From Bifidobacterium apri (GTDB lineage Bacteria > Actinomycetota > Actinomycetes > Actinomycetales > Bifidobacteriaceae), in the NCBI RefSeq assembly GCF_009299485.1, contig NZ_WBSO01000011.1, positions 1-64,000 on the forward strand: DNA of 64,000 nucleotides, in the 5' to 3' direction. Below are positions 16,321 to 25,600 of this stretch, one piece after another (position 1 is the first letter of the stretch; each line of letters begins with the position of its first letter). The position numbers were made by a program, and so were the translations under genes. Below the pieces are notes generated by a model. The model was not told the DNA's origin and made no database searches. It saw only the letters and a program-made list of their open reading frames with translations.

Positions 16321-19309
16321 GGACTTCTTTCCACCACGTCCAGATGCTAAGCCTATCATCTACGCCTATCGAGAGCCGAACAACCCAGAGCTCGAGGGGC
16401 TTCTCAAGGTGGGCTATACCTCGCGGGCCATCGACGAGCGCATGCACGAGCACTACCCGACACTCAAACCCGGTGAGAAACCTTATGAGGTTGTTTTCAT
16501 CGAACCGGCAATGCGTACCGATGGCACGGTCTTCATGGATCACGAGGTGCACGCTAATCTCGAGGCCAACGGTTTCCGGCGCCTGAGGGACCGCGACGGT
16601 AAGAAGACGGAGTGGTTTCACTGCACTGTCGATGACGTGAGGGCGGCCTACCTCGCGGTCCGTGACCGCACGGAGAACGCCGAGAGGCGCACGCAGGACT
16701 TCAAGATGCGACCCGAGCAGGAGGCTGCCGTTCACAAGACAGAGGCGTACTTCCGCTCCGTCGAACGTGAGGGCGGTGCTCGCACGCCCAAATTCCTGTG
16801 GAATGCCAAGATGCGTTTCGGCAAGACCTTCGCCGCATACGAGCTCGCCAAGGACATGGGCTTCAAGCGTGTGCTCGTGCTTACTTTCAAGCCGGCTGTG
16901 CAGACCGCTTGGGAGGAGGATTTGACGACGCATGTGGATTTCGAGGGTTGGCAGTTCATCAGCAGGCCGAAGGAACCTGGCAGGCCGGACATCGCCGCGC
17001 AGTACGAGGCAGCCGACAAGGACCGCCCGATTGTGTGCTTCGGCTCCTTCCAGGACTTCCTCGGGCGTGAGAAAAGCACCGGTCGCATCAAGCCGCAGCA
17101 CGAGTGGGTGCGCGAGGAGGACTGGGACCTCGTTATCTTCGACGAGTACCACTTCGGCGCGTGGAACGAGAACTCCAAGACGCTGTTCGAGCAGGAGGAC
17201 GAGGACGAGCGCGACACCCAGGAAGACATGGACACGCGCGTCGGCCACGTGAACACCGGCAACGAGATAGACGAGGGCGACCTACCCATCGTGACACGGT
17301 ACTACCTCTTCCTCTCCGGCACGCCCTTCCGTGCGCTCAACTCCGGCGAGTTCATCGAGGAGCAGATCTACAACTGGACATACTCCGACGAGCAGGCGGC
17401 CAAGGAGGCCTGGCCCCGGGAGCACCCGGGGAAGCCGAACCCTTACGCTTCGCTGCCCCGCATGGTGATGCTCACCTACCAGATGCCCGACGAAATCCGC
17501 AAGGTGGCGCTCGGCGGCGAGTACAACAGTTTCGACCTCAACGCCTTCTTCGAGGCGAGGGGCGAGGGAGACGACGCCGAGTTCGTGCTCAAGGAGTCGG
17601 TGCAGAAATGGCTCGACCTGATACGTGGCGCCTACAGGCCCTCTGCCGTCGACGATCTCAAGCTCGGTTCCGAGAAGCCGGCGCTACCGTACTCGGACAT
17701 ACGCCTCTTGCGCGTGCTCAACCACACGTTGTGGTATCTCCCGCGTGTGAACAGCTGCTATGCCATGCGGAACCTGCTGCGTGAGCCTCAGAACGTCTTC
17801 TTTCACGACTATACGGTGAATGTCTGCGCTGGCTCCGAGGCCGGGATAGGGGCGGCGGCGCTGGACAGGGTTCGCGAGTCGATGGAGGACCCTTTGAACT
17901 CGCGGACCATCACGCTTACTTGCGGGAAGCTCACCACAGGGGTCACCGTGAAGCCGTGGTGCGGCATCTTCATGCTTACGAACATGAAGAGCCCCGAGAC
18001 GTACTTCCAGGCCGCCTTTCGTGTGCAGTCTCCATGGACGGTCAGTAATGATGCGGGGGAGACCGAGATAGTGAAGAAGGAGTGCTACGTCTTCGACTTC
18101 GCGCTCGACCGTTCGTTGCGCATGGTCTCCGACTACAGCTGCCGTCTCAAGGTCGATGAGAACCAGGGGCCTGAGCAGAAGGTGGGCGAGTTCATCAACT
18201 TCCTGCCCGTGCTCGCCTACGACGGCAGCGTCATGCGCCCTGTGAGCGCGGCTGATATCCTCGACATCGCCATGGCGGGCACTTCGGCGACGCTGCTGGC
18301 AAGGCGCTGGGAGAGTGCACTGCTGGTGAACGTGGACAACGACACGTTGCGCCGCATCCTGGCAAACGATGATGCCATGCGCGCCCTGATGAGCATCGAG
18401 GGGTTCCGCAACCTCAACGAGGACATCGAGACCATCATCAACAGGTCGGATGCAATCAAGAAGGCCAAACGCGGGAAGGGGGATCTGACTCCTAAGGAGA
18501 AGAAGGAGATATCCGAGGAGGAGAAGGAGCTGAAGAGCAAGCGCAAGCAGATCCAGGAGAAGCTTATCAAGTTCGCGACGCGCATACCGGTGTTCATGTA
18601 CCTGACCGACTACCGCGAGCAGACACTCAAGGATGTCATCACACAGCTCGAGCCGGGGCTCTTCAAAAAGGTGACCGGCCTCACGGTGAAGGATTTCGAG
18701 CTCCTGGTTTCGCTCGGCGTGTTCAACGACGGGCTCATGAACGATGCCGTCTATAAATTCCGCCGTTACGAGGACTCCTCGCTCACCTACACGGGCATGG
18801 ACAAGCACAAGGGTGAACGCGTGGGCCTCTTCGACACAACGCTCTCTGATTTCGAGTACATGGCCATGGCACAAGAGGAATCGATGGTGGCTCCGAATGG
18901 ACTGGCTCGTCCGACAAAGAGCGTGGCAAGCGCAAACGGCGCACCAAGGGTATCGCGAGCTGCCGGCAATACCGTGGTCAAGCCTTCGGCGGCCACGCCG
19001 CCTGCGACTGATCCCATAACAAAAAGTCACGAGTCCGAACCGTCGATGTCCGGGAATAGCCATACATCCGCCACGGCTCCTGCTGCCGAGGCGGTATCGC
19101 CTGCGAAGCCTGCCGTGACCCGGGAGCAGCTGGATGCGCTATCCGAGGGTGATACCGTGTTCCACAAGGCGTTCGGCTACGGGCGCATCGTTAACCTGAA
19201 TGGCTCGTATATCGATGTAACGTTTGACAGTGATGACAAGAAGAAGAAACCGTCGAGGAAGTTCATGTTTCCAAGTGTGTTTTACCAGGGTCTGCTGAAG
19301 ATTGGATAG
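16310..19309 (+). CDS. GIY-YIG nuclease / SF2 helicase restriction protein with PcrA-like C-terminal domain
   Basis: A 999-residue protein. Residues ~15-85 resemble a GIY-YIG nuclease of the T5orf172 type: IIYAY, then LKVGYTSRAIDERMHEH, then a Glu in MDHEVHANLEANGF. The SF2 core has a variant Walker A AKMRFGKT (166-173), motif II DEYH (278-281), SGTPFR (~335) and a motif VI-like FQAAFRVQSPW (~568). A charged region near 725-750 may be coiled. A polar Ala/Ser/Pro linker leads to a final ~55-residue domain, GDTVFHKAFGYGRIV, like the PcrA/UvrD C-terminal Tudor-type fold. The likely role is ATP-driven translocation and cleavage of unmodified DNA, together with the upstream methyltransferase. GTG 16301 is an alternative start; both overlap the previous gene. 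GAG greatly outnumbers GAA. Confidence 0.82.
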   Translation: MPTKDFFPPRPDAKPIIYAYREPNNPELEGLLKVGYTSRAIDERMHEHYPTLKPGEKPYEVVFIEPAMRTDGTVFMDHEVHANLEANGFRRLRDRDGKKTEWFHCTVDDVRAAYLAVRDRTENAERRTQDFKMRPEQEAAVHKTEAYFRSVEREGGARTPKFLWNAKMRFGKTFAAYELAKDMGFKRVLVLTFKPAVQTAWEEDLTTHVDFEGWQFISRPKEPGRPDIAAQYEAADKDRPIVCFGSFQDFLGREKSTGRIKPQHEWVREEDWDLVIFDEYHFGAWNENSKTLFEQEDEDERDTQEDMDTRVGHVNTGNEIDEGDLPIVTRYYLFLSGTPFRALNSGEFIEEQIYNWTYSDEQAAKEAWPREHPGKPNPYASLPRMVMLTYQMPDEIRKVALGGEYNSFDLNAFFEARGEGDDAEFVLKESVQKWLDLIRGAYRPSAVDDLKLGSEKPALPYSDIRLLRVLNHTLWYLPRVNSCYAMRNLLREPQNVFFHDYTVNVCAGSEAGIGAAALDRVRESMEDPLNSRTITLTCGKLTTGVTVKPWCGIFMLTNMKSPETYFQAAFRVQSPWTVSNDAGETEIVKKECYVFDFALDRSLRMVSDYSCRLKVDENQGPEQKVGEFINFLPVLAYDGSVMRPVSAADILDIAMAGTSATLLARRWESALLVNVDNDTLRRILANDDAMRALMSIEGFRNLNEDIETIINRSDAIKKAKRGKGDLTPKEKKEISEEEKELKSKRKQIQEKLIKFATRIPVFMYLTDYREQTLKDVITQLEPGLFKKVTGLTVKDFELLVSLGVFNDGLMNDAVYKFRRYEDSSLTYTGMDKHKGERVGLFDTTLSDFEYMAMAQEESMVAPNGLARPTKSVASANGAPRVSRAAGNTVVKPSAATPPATDPITKSHESEPSMSGNSHTSATAPAAEAVSPAKPAVTREQLDALSEGDTVFHKAFGYGRIVNLNGSYIDVTFDSDDKKKKPSRKFMFPSVFYQGLLKIG

Positions 19310-21013
19310 ATGAGTATGACGACAGAAGAACCTAGAGTGCAATTTGACATTGAAAAGGTCGTTATCAGCGGGTTTAAGCGCATTCGCGAGCCGTTGACCG
19401 TCTATATGACGCGTCAGCTGAACATAATCGTAGGCGATAACGGCGAAGGGAAGAGCACCATCCTCGAAGCAATACACCTTGCCCTTACGGGCTTATACCG
19501 AGGAGAACCCATCCAAAGAGCTCTTTCGCAGGCGTTATTTAACAATGATGACGTCACTGAATTTATCGACAACGCAGGCTCGGGTGACTTCTCAAGGCTT
19601 CCCGAAATCAAGATTGAGGTGTATCTCAGTGGCGGCGAAGGCCATATCGCTGAATACCTTTCAGGTGCTGTCAATTCCGAGAAGAGTAGGCATTGCGGAT
19701 TCACGTTCTCCGTCATTTTCGATGAGGACTATCGTGACGAGCTCGAAAGCTTGCATAAAGGCAGCCTCAAGAGTCTGCCTATCGAATACTACGAGGCGAA
19801 GTGGATGACCTTCGGGGACGCGCCTATTACGCCTCGAAAGATTCCCGTCCGGTCCGTGATGATCAACCCTGCCGGCGACTGGCAGGGCAGCAGGGCGGAC
19901 GAGCGCACAGCCCGCGTCCTGATTAATGGATTGGATGAGAAATACCAGATGGCGCTAGCCCAGGAAGCCCGTATCGCTCTCGATATGTTGAGTGCCAAAG
20001 ATGCGCTTAAGAAAGCCAATGGCTCACTGCCGACCATCGGTATCGAAGGCATTGGTGACATAGACATCACCACCGACCATGGCACGACGGACTCTTGGAA
20101 GAAAAACATCGTTGTCCGTCTCGAAGGCGTACCTTATGGGCATATCGGCGCGGGGTCGCAAAGTATGATACAGGCCGGCATCGCCCTGGCCAAGGAACGC
20201 CCAGAGAAGACGACCCTGCTGCTCTTCGAGGAGCCCGAGAACCATCTTTCCCATACAAATCTGAGCAAACTCATCAGATTGATTGCTGATGGTGCGGATG
20301 GCCGTAAAGTCATCGTCACGACCCATTCGAGCTATGTGGCAAACGTGCTTGGCCTCGAGAACTTGCAAATCGTAGGTAGCGATTCACAACAGCCTCATTG
20401 TTCTCCGCTCGCAGACCTTTCCCCGGAAACGCTGAGATTCTTCAGGAAGCTGCCTGGGTACGACACCTTACGGCTCGTGCTTTCGAAGGCGGCAATCCTG
20501 GTAGAAGGCCCTTCAGACGAGCTAATCGTACAGTTGGCATATCGGCAAACCCACAACAACAGACTGCCGATCGAGGATGGGATTGACGTCATTTCTGTCG
20601 GAAGCGGTTTTCTCCGATTCCTCCAGATCGCGAAATCCATCAAAAAGCGCGTGCTTGTTCTTACCGACAATGACGGCAATACCGCAGCCCTCGATAAGAA
20701 GTACGAAGATTATTCCTCAATCGACTATGTGCGCCTGGGTTACGTCCGAAAGGAATTTGAACCGGATCCAACTAGCGTAGACCCGGATAAGAAGCTCAAC
20801 TGGAATACCCTCGAAGCAGAGATGCTGAGAGCGAATGGCTTAGAACGCCTTGAGGACATCTTGGGGCGAAAAGGTGACTGCAATGCAAGCCTTCTTAAAT
20901 ACATGGAGGGGAATAAGACCGATACCGCTCTTGCGCTATTTGATGCTGGTAAAAAAGTAGGCATTCCCGAATATATAAGCGAAGGGATACGTTGGCTCGA
21001 TGAGAAATGCTGA
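19310..21013 (+). CDS. OLD-family ATP-dependent nuclease (GajA-like)
   Basis: A 567-residue protein with an N-terminal ABC-type ATPase and a C-terminal TOPRIM nuclease. Walker A is GDNGEGKST (residues 42-50), Walker B LLLFEEPENH (~303-312) and the switch region VTTHSSY follows. The TOPRIM Glu lies in ILVEGPSDE (~396-404) and the acidic pair in VLTDNDG (~449-455). Architecture and length match GajA of Gabija (about 580 residues), an endonuclease activated when nucleotides fall during infection. The ATG follows the helicase stop with no gap. The C-terminus overlaps the UvrD-like gene by 14 bases. Lower GC than the helicase gene suggests it came from a different source. Confidence 0.85.
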   Translation: MSMTTEEPRVQFDIEKVVISGFKRIREPLTVYMTRQLNIIVGDNGEGKSTILEAIHLALTGLYRGEPIQRALSQALFNNDDVTEFIDNAGSGDFSRLPEIKIEVYLSGGEGHIAEYLSGAVNSEKSRHCGFTFSVIFDEDYRDELESLHKGSLKSLPIEYYEAKWMTFGDAPITPRKIPVRSVMINPAGDWQGSRADERTARVLINGLDEKYQMALAQEARIALDMLSAKDALKKANGSLPTIGIEGIGDIDITTDHGTTDSWKKNIVVRLEGVPYGHIGAGSQSMIQAGIALAKERPEKTTLLLFEEPENHLSHTNLSKLIRLIADGADGRKVIVTTHSSYVANVLGLENLQIVGSDSQQPHCSPLADLSPETLRFFRKLPGYDTLRLVLSKAAILVEGPSDELIVQLAYRQTHNNRLPIEDGIDVISVGSGFLRFLQIAKSIKKRVLVLTDNDGNTAALDKKYEDYSSIDYVRLGYVRKEFEPDPTSVDPDKKLNWNTLEAEMLRANGLERLEDILGRKGDCNASLLKYMEGNKTDTALALFDAGKKVGIPEYISEGIRWLDEKC

Positions 21014-22052
21014 AGACCGTAAGAGGATAATCGTTGCTGGCGCGGGCACCGGCAAGACGACTCTGCTCCGTAATATCGCAGTCGAAAGCTATACGAATAA
21101 GAGTGTGCTCTATCTGACATACACCGAAGCGAACGCTAGCGAGTTTCGGGCCGCGGTTATCGACAAGCTTGGGCATCTTCCCACAAATATCACCATCATG
21201 ACCTGGTTCTCTTTTCTGCTCGCCCATGGTGTAAGGCCATTTCCAGCTCAGAGTTTCACGCATCGAGTCGATCGTATGCTCTTCAACAACAATGAGCCAC
21301 GTCGCCGCAGTGGCGTTACTCGTGGTATGGAGGAATACTTCTGTGCCAAGCCGGGCGTCGTATACAGGACCTCTCTTGCTGATTTGGCCGTCTACTGCAA
21401 TGAGCAATGGGGCGGCGAGGTCATTCATCGGATATGCGCGATCTACGATGTCATCCTGGTCGATGAGGCACAGGATCTCGCCGGTTACGATTACGATTTC
21501 ATCCTTGCGATGATGAACAATGCTGACGACATGGTGGTCGTAGGCGACCCGAGGCAGCAGACCTTCCGGACATGTTGGAAAGCCAAATATAAGAACCTGC
21601 ATGATATCTTCGAGTTCTTTGAATGTAAGACATCGTACGGCTTGGATACCACCACGCTCTCGGTTACATACAGGTGCTCAGCAGACGTAATGCGCTACGC
21701 CAACCGGCTCTACCCTGAATATCAGCCCGTTCGGCCGAGCGATGAGCGACTCGCAAAACCGAAAGGCAAAGTCACCGTGCTGAAAAAGAAAGACTTCGCT
21801 GCATGGGTCGACGCAAGAACAGAGCGGCCTACCATATTGACATGGAATAACAAAGTCGCAGATACCTTTGACTGTCATAGGATGAACATGGGTGAATCGA
21901 AGGGGCTTACGCTTGGCGACGTCGCCATATTCGCGACAGGCGAGATGAAGAAGTGGATTCAAGACAAGACTACAATACTTGCGGATGAAACTAAGGCGAA
22001 GTTGTATGTTGCCTTAACGAGGGCGAGTGGCGATCTCTGCCTCGTTATATAG
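21000..22052 (+). CDS. Compact UvrD/GajB-like SF1 helicase
   Basis: A 350-residue SF1A helicase. All main motifs are visible: Walker A GAGTGKTT (14-21), Walker B VDEAQD (~154-159), motif III VGDPRQQ (~181-187), TYRCSADVMRYANRL, a motif V-like SKGLTLGDVAIF and motif VI YVALTRA (~335-341). GajB of Gabija is about 490 residues, so most of the 1B/2B insertions seem absent. The short lead-in before Walker A resembles GajB. The ATG lies inside the OLD gene. An AAGGGA about 13 bases upstream is a distant ribosome binding site, so coupling to the OLD gene is likely. It is the last gene of the operon. Confidence 0.85.
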   Translation: MRNAEDRKRIIVAGAGTGKTTLLRNIAVESYTNKSVLYLTYTEANASEFRAAVIDKLGHLPTNITIMTWFSFLLAHGVRPFPAQSFTHRVDRMLFNNNEPRRRSGVTRGMEEYFCAKPGVVYRTSLADLAVYCNEQWGGEVIHRICAIYDVILVDEAQDLAGYDYDFILAMMNNADDMVVVGDPRQQTFRTCWKAKYKNLHDIFEFFECKTSYGLDTTTLSVTYRCSADVMRYANRLYPEYQPVRPSDERLAKPKGKVTVLKKKDFAAWVDARTERPTILTWNNKVADTFDCHRMNMGESKGLTLGDVAIFATGEMKKWIQDKTTILADETKAKLYVALTRASGDLCLVI

Positions 22053-22666
22053 GTGACCATGACTAAGAAAACCGCTCGCATATGTCTTCAACGCTAGGGG
22101 CAACGACCGAAGCCAGAGTTCATGGCTGTGGCCGTTGCGGGTTGCGTGCTGGTCAAGGCGCGTGGCAAGCACATCAACCGCTGGTAGGTCAATTCCGGTA
22201 AAACGTGGGACGGGTGACACCCGTTCTCCTCCACCCTGTTCCCCTGTTTTGTTTCCTTTCCTTTTGTCGGGGGAGCAGAGTGGAGGGGGCGGGCGTCATT
22301 GTCGTTTTTTCCTGTCGCATGCACGCAGTGAACACGTCGTCGCTGTATCCCGTCATCGTCGTGCGGCTGTATTGTCGCATGCCGAGCTGGTACCAGGAAA
22401 CGCATTGTCGGCTGGTATCTGTCTGCGGTGTGACTCTGATATCGCACACTGGGCTGGTATTAGGGCGGGGGCGCCGGGAACTTTGGAGTATCTTCTTGCC
22501 ATGCGGTCGTTTCATTGCACCGTGCGCCGATAGCCTAGTGACAGGCAGTCCGCGAGCGCCTTATTGCGCCGCCATGCGACTATTCAATCACATCACAAGC
22601 AGATAGATAGTTGGGCGGTACGCTCGCGTCCGCCATACCCCGCAACGGCTGGCGTATATTGGAAGT
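22053..22666. other. Right junction of the island, non-coding
   Basis: No gene supported in about 610 bases. Directly after the helicase stop, two short open stretches (22060-22098 and 22099-22188) end in stops and have no ribosome binding site. They may be remains of a lost gene, but I recognise no family. Two hairpins lie near 22,209-22,286, listed separately. The last 20 bases hold the glnE promoter candidate. Confidence 0.45.
22228..22286. terminator. Long hairpin downstream of the defence operon
   Basis: Positions 22228-22244 pair with 22270-22286 over 17 bases, with one mismatch and one G-U pair, enclosing a T-rich 25-base loop. A smaller hairpin ACGGGT-GAC-ACCCGT lies just upstream near 22210-22224. 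No T-run follows the large stem directly, although TTTTTT occurs at about 22305. It is a plausible end point for the operon transcript, but it could also be a structured RNA element. Confidence 0.4.
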
Positions 22667-22667
22667 A
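22655..22667 (+). promoter_or_regulatory. glnE -10 element suggesting a leaderless start
   Basis: TATATT at 22655-22660 ends six bases before the glnE ATG. A transcript starting at the usual distance would begin at or next to the ATG. GGAAG at 22661-22665 is too close to the ATG to act as a ribosome binding site. Confidence 0.4.
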
Positions 22668-25600
22668 TGGATTCTTCGCCGGCATATCCGTTCAGCACCC
22701 GTGACCTCATCCATATCGGATTCCAACGGTTGGATGAGGCACGATCGGCGTTCACTGCGCTCGATGCATACGGCGTGGACGCCGAGCATATCCGCCACAT
22801 CGCCGATGCATTGGCGAGCGCCCTCGACCCGGACACCGCTCTCGACAATCTTGTCGGCATCATCGAAAGCTTGCCTGCCCACGATGACGGCCTGCACTCC
22901 ATTCTCGAGGATGATACCGCAGCTCGCAAGCTCATCGCGGTGCTTGGATCCAGTGACAAGCTGGGTAAACTCATGCGCACCCGTCCCGATCTGATCCGCG
23001 CGGCAGCTCTGGATCCATGCCGTAGTTGCGATTACAACCATGCGCAGCGGGTGGCCAAGCTTCTTGACGCCGTGCAAGCGGTCAGTCTCGAGCTGGGGGA
23101 TGCGCAGTCGGAGGGCCAGACGCATCTCGCGTATCAAGCGACGTTGCCGCTTGCTGAGGCCACCGACCGCCTGCGTGCCGCCTACCGTCGTCAACTCGCC
23201 GCCATCATCGCGGTCGATGCCACGGCGGAGCATCCTGATGATATTCAGCCGAGAATCAGCAAGGCGCTCTCGGATCTCGCGGACGCCGCGCTTGAAGCGG
23301 CGCTCGCCATCGCCCGGCATGAGACCCCAGACAGCGCGCGATGCCGGTTCAGCATCATAGGCATGGGCAAGCTGGGAGCCCAGGAACTCAATTACGTCTC
23401 CGATGTCGATCTGATTTATGTGGTCGAACCCACCGACAGCGATACGAGTACTACCATGCTCACGCGCATCGGCACCCGTCTGGGCACCATGCTGCAACGC
23501 GTCTGCCAATCCGTCATCGCGGGATCCACCGAACCGCCATTATGGCAGATCGATGGCGGTCTGAGACCTGAAGGCAAGGACGGTCCACTCGTCCGGCGTC
23601 TCGAATCGCACCGCACGTATTACGAGCAGTGGGCGCAGAACTGGGAATTCCAGGCGTTGCTCAAAGCCAGGCCGGCCGCAGGCGATGAGCAACTGGCGCA
23701 AGCCTATCTTGACATGACCCGCCCGTTCGTCTGGTCCGCATCCAAACGCGACAATTTCGTCCAAGACTGCCAGCAGATGCGTCAACGTGTCGAACGGCTC
23801 ATTCCTGACAATCTCAAGGACCGGGAGATCAAACTCGGCCGGGGAGGGCTCAGGGACGTCGAATTCACTGTGCAAATGCTGCAGCTGGTGCACGGGCGTT
23901 CTGACACGACATTGCGCAAACGCGGCACGTTGGACGCACTCAAGGCGCTCGCGGACGGCGGGTACGTCTCGCGTAAGCAATCCGTGAAACTCGCCGAGGA
24001 CTACCGGTTCGAACGGGTGCTCGAACATCGTCAGCAGATGTGGGAACTCAAACGCACCCACTTGTTCCCCGATTTGGGGGCCGGCAGCATCGGCGGTCTT
24101 GAACGCAAGCGGGATATCGATATCGATACGCTCAGCCATAATGATGAACTTCGCAGACTGTCCCGCGCGTTCGGACTGCACCCCGAAGAGCTCGTCGAAC
24201 GCTACGATGAGACGCGACGCGAAGTCAGACGGTTGCATCTGGACATCTACTACCGCCCGATGCTGCCGATCAGCGCACGCATGGACGACGACCAGATCAC
24301 CCTGTCCGACCAGGCGACCCGCGAACGGTTCGAATCCATCGGCTTCGCCGATCCGGACGCCGCCATGCGACACGTCAAAGCGCTCACCGACGGGCTGTCA
24401 CGCGCGGCGCGCATCAACCGCATCCTCCTTCCGGCCGTCCTCCAATGGCTCGGCGAAGGGCAAAACCCGGATATGGGATTGCTCAACTGGAGACGCTTGG
24501 AAGAACATTTCGGCGAAGACAGCGACTACTTGGGGTTCCTGCGTGACTCCCAATCCGCCGCACAACGGCTGTGCCACATCCTCTCCAATTCGCGGTTCCT
24601 GGGTGACGCGCTCAACCGTTCGGTCGAATCCGTGACCTGGCTGGGCGATGACGACGAGCTCCGACCGCGCACCCGCGCCAGTCTCGACGTGCAATGCGAC
24701 GGCATCATCGCCCGCAACCGGTCAAGCCTGAAAGACGCAGCCACGCTGCTGCGAGCCATGAGACGACATGAAATCGAACGCATCGGCTTGGGCTGGATGA
24801 GCGGTGTCATCGACGACGACGCCACCCTGACCGGCATGACCGACGTGTATGACGCAATCATCGACGCCGCCTTGCGCTGGGCGTTGGAGCACCGCCGCGA
24901 CATGATGGGTTTGGACGGGTATCCTGCGGATATCACGGTCATCGGCATGGGACGGTACGGCGGCAGGGAAATCAACTTCAGTTCCGATGCCGACGCGATT
25001 CTCGTCTATCGGGCAAATGGCACCGGAACAGACGGGCAGGAGACACCCGATGAGGCGCTCGCCGGCTCGTATGCCCGACAGGTCACCGACGATGTGCGTG
25101 CGCTGTTGCAAGGTCCGTCCACCTTGGAACCGCGCATCGACCTGGATCTCGACCTGCGCCCGGAAGGCAAGAACGGGCCGCTGATTCGTTCTTACGCCTC
25201 CTGTGAGGAATACTACGGGTCGTGGGCGAGCACATGGGAGCGCCAAGCGTTGATCCGTGCACGATTCGCCGCCGGGGACAGTGTGCTCGCCCACGATTTC
25301 CTGACGAACATCGCCGACCCGATGCGCTATCCGACCTCGCCGTTGACCGAACAGCAGATCGGCGAAATCCGCAAGCTCAAAGCCCGTATGGAAGCCGAAC
25401 GCCTGCCGAGGGGAGTGCGTCGCGACCGGCATCTGAAACTCGGCAAAGGCGGCTTGTCCGACGTGGAATGGACCGTGCAGCTGTTGCAGCTCGAACACGC
25501 CGGCACCTGCCCGCAGCTTCGTACCGGCTCCACGATGGGGGCGCTTGATGCGCTTGAAGCCGAAGGAATCGTCGGGCGCAAAGATGCGGACACGCTGCGT

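Noticed and set aside
17684..19063. A 459-codon minus-strand frame opposite the helicase gene
   Set aside because: Helicase motifs are intact on the plus strand; the reverse frame is His/Leu/Val-rich without a family or start signal.
22060..22188. Fragment of a transposase or integrase at the right edge of the island
   Set aside because: Two very short open stretches end in stops; neither contains a motif I can match to a mobile-element family.
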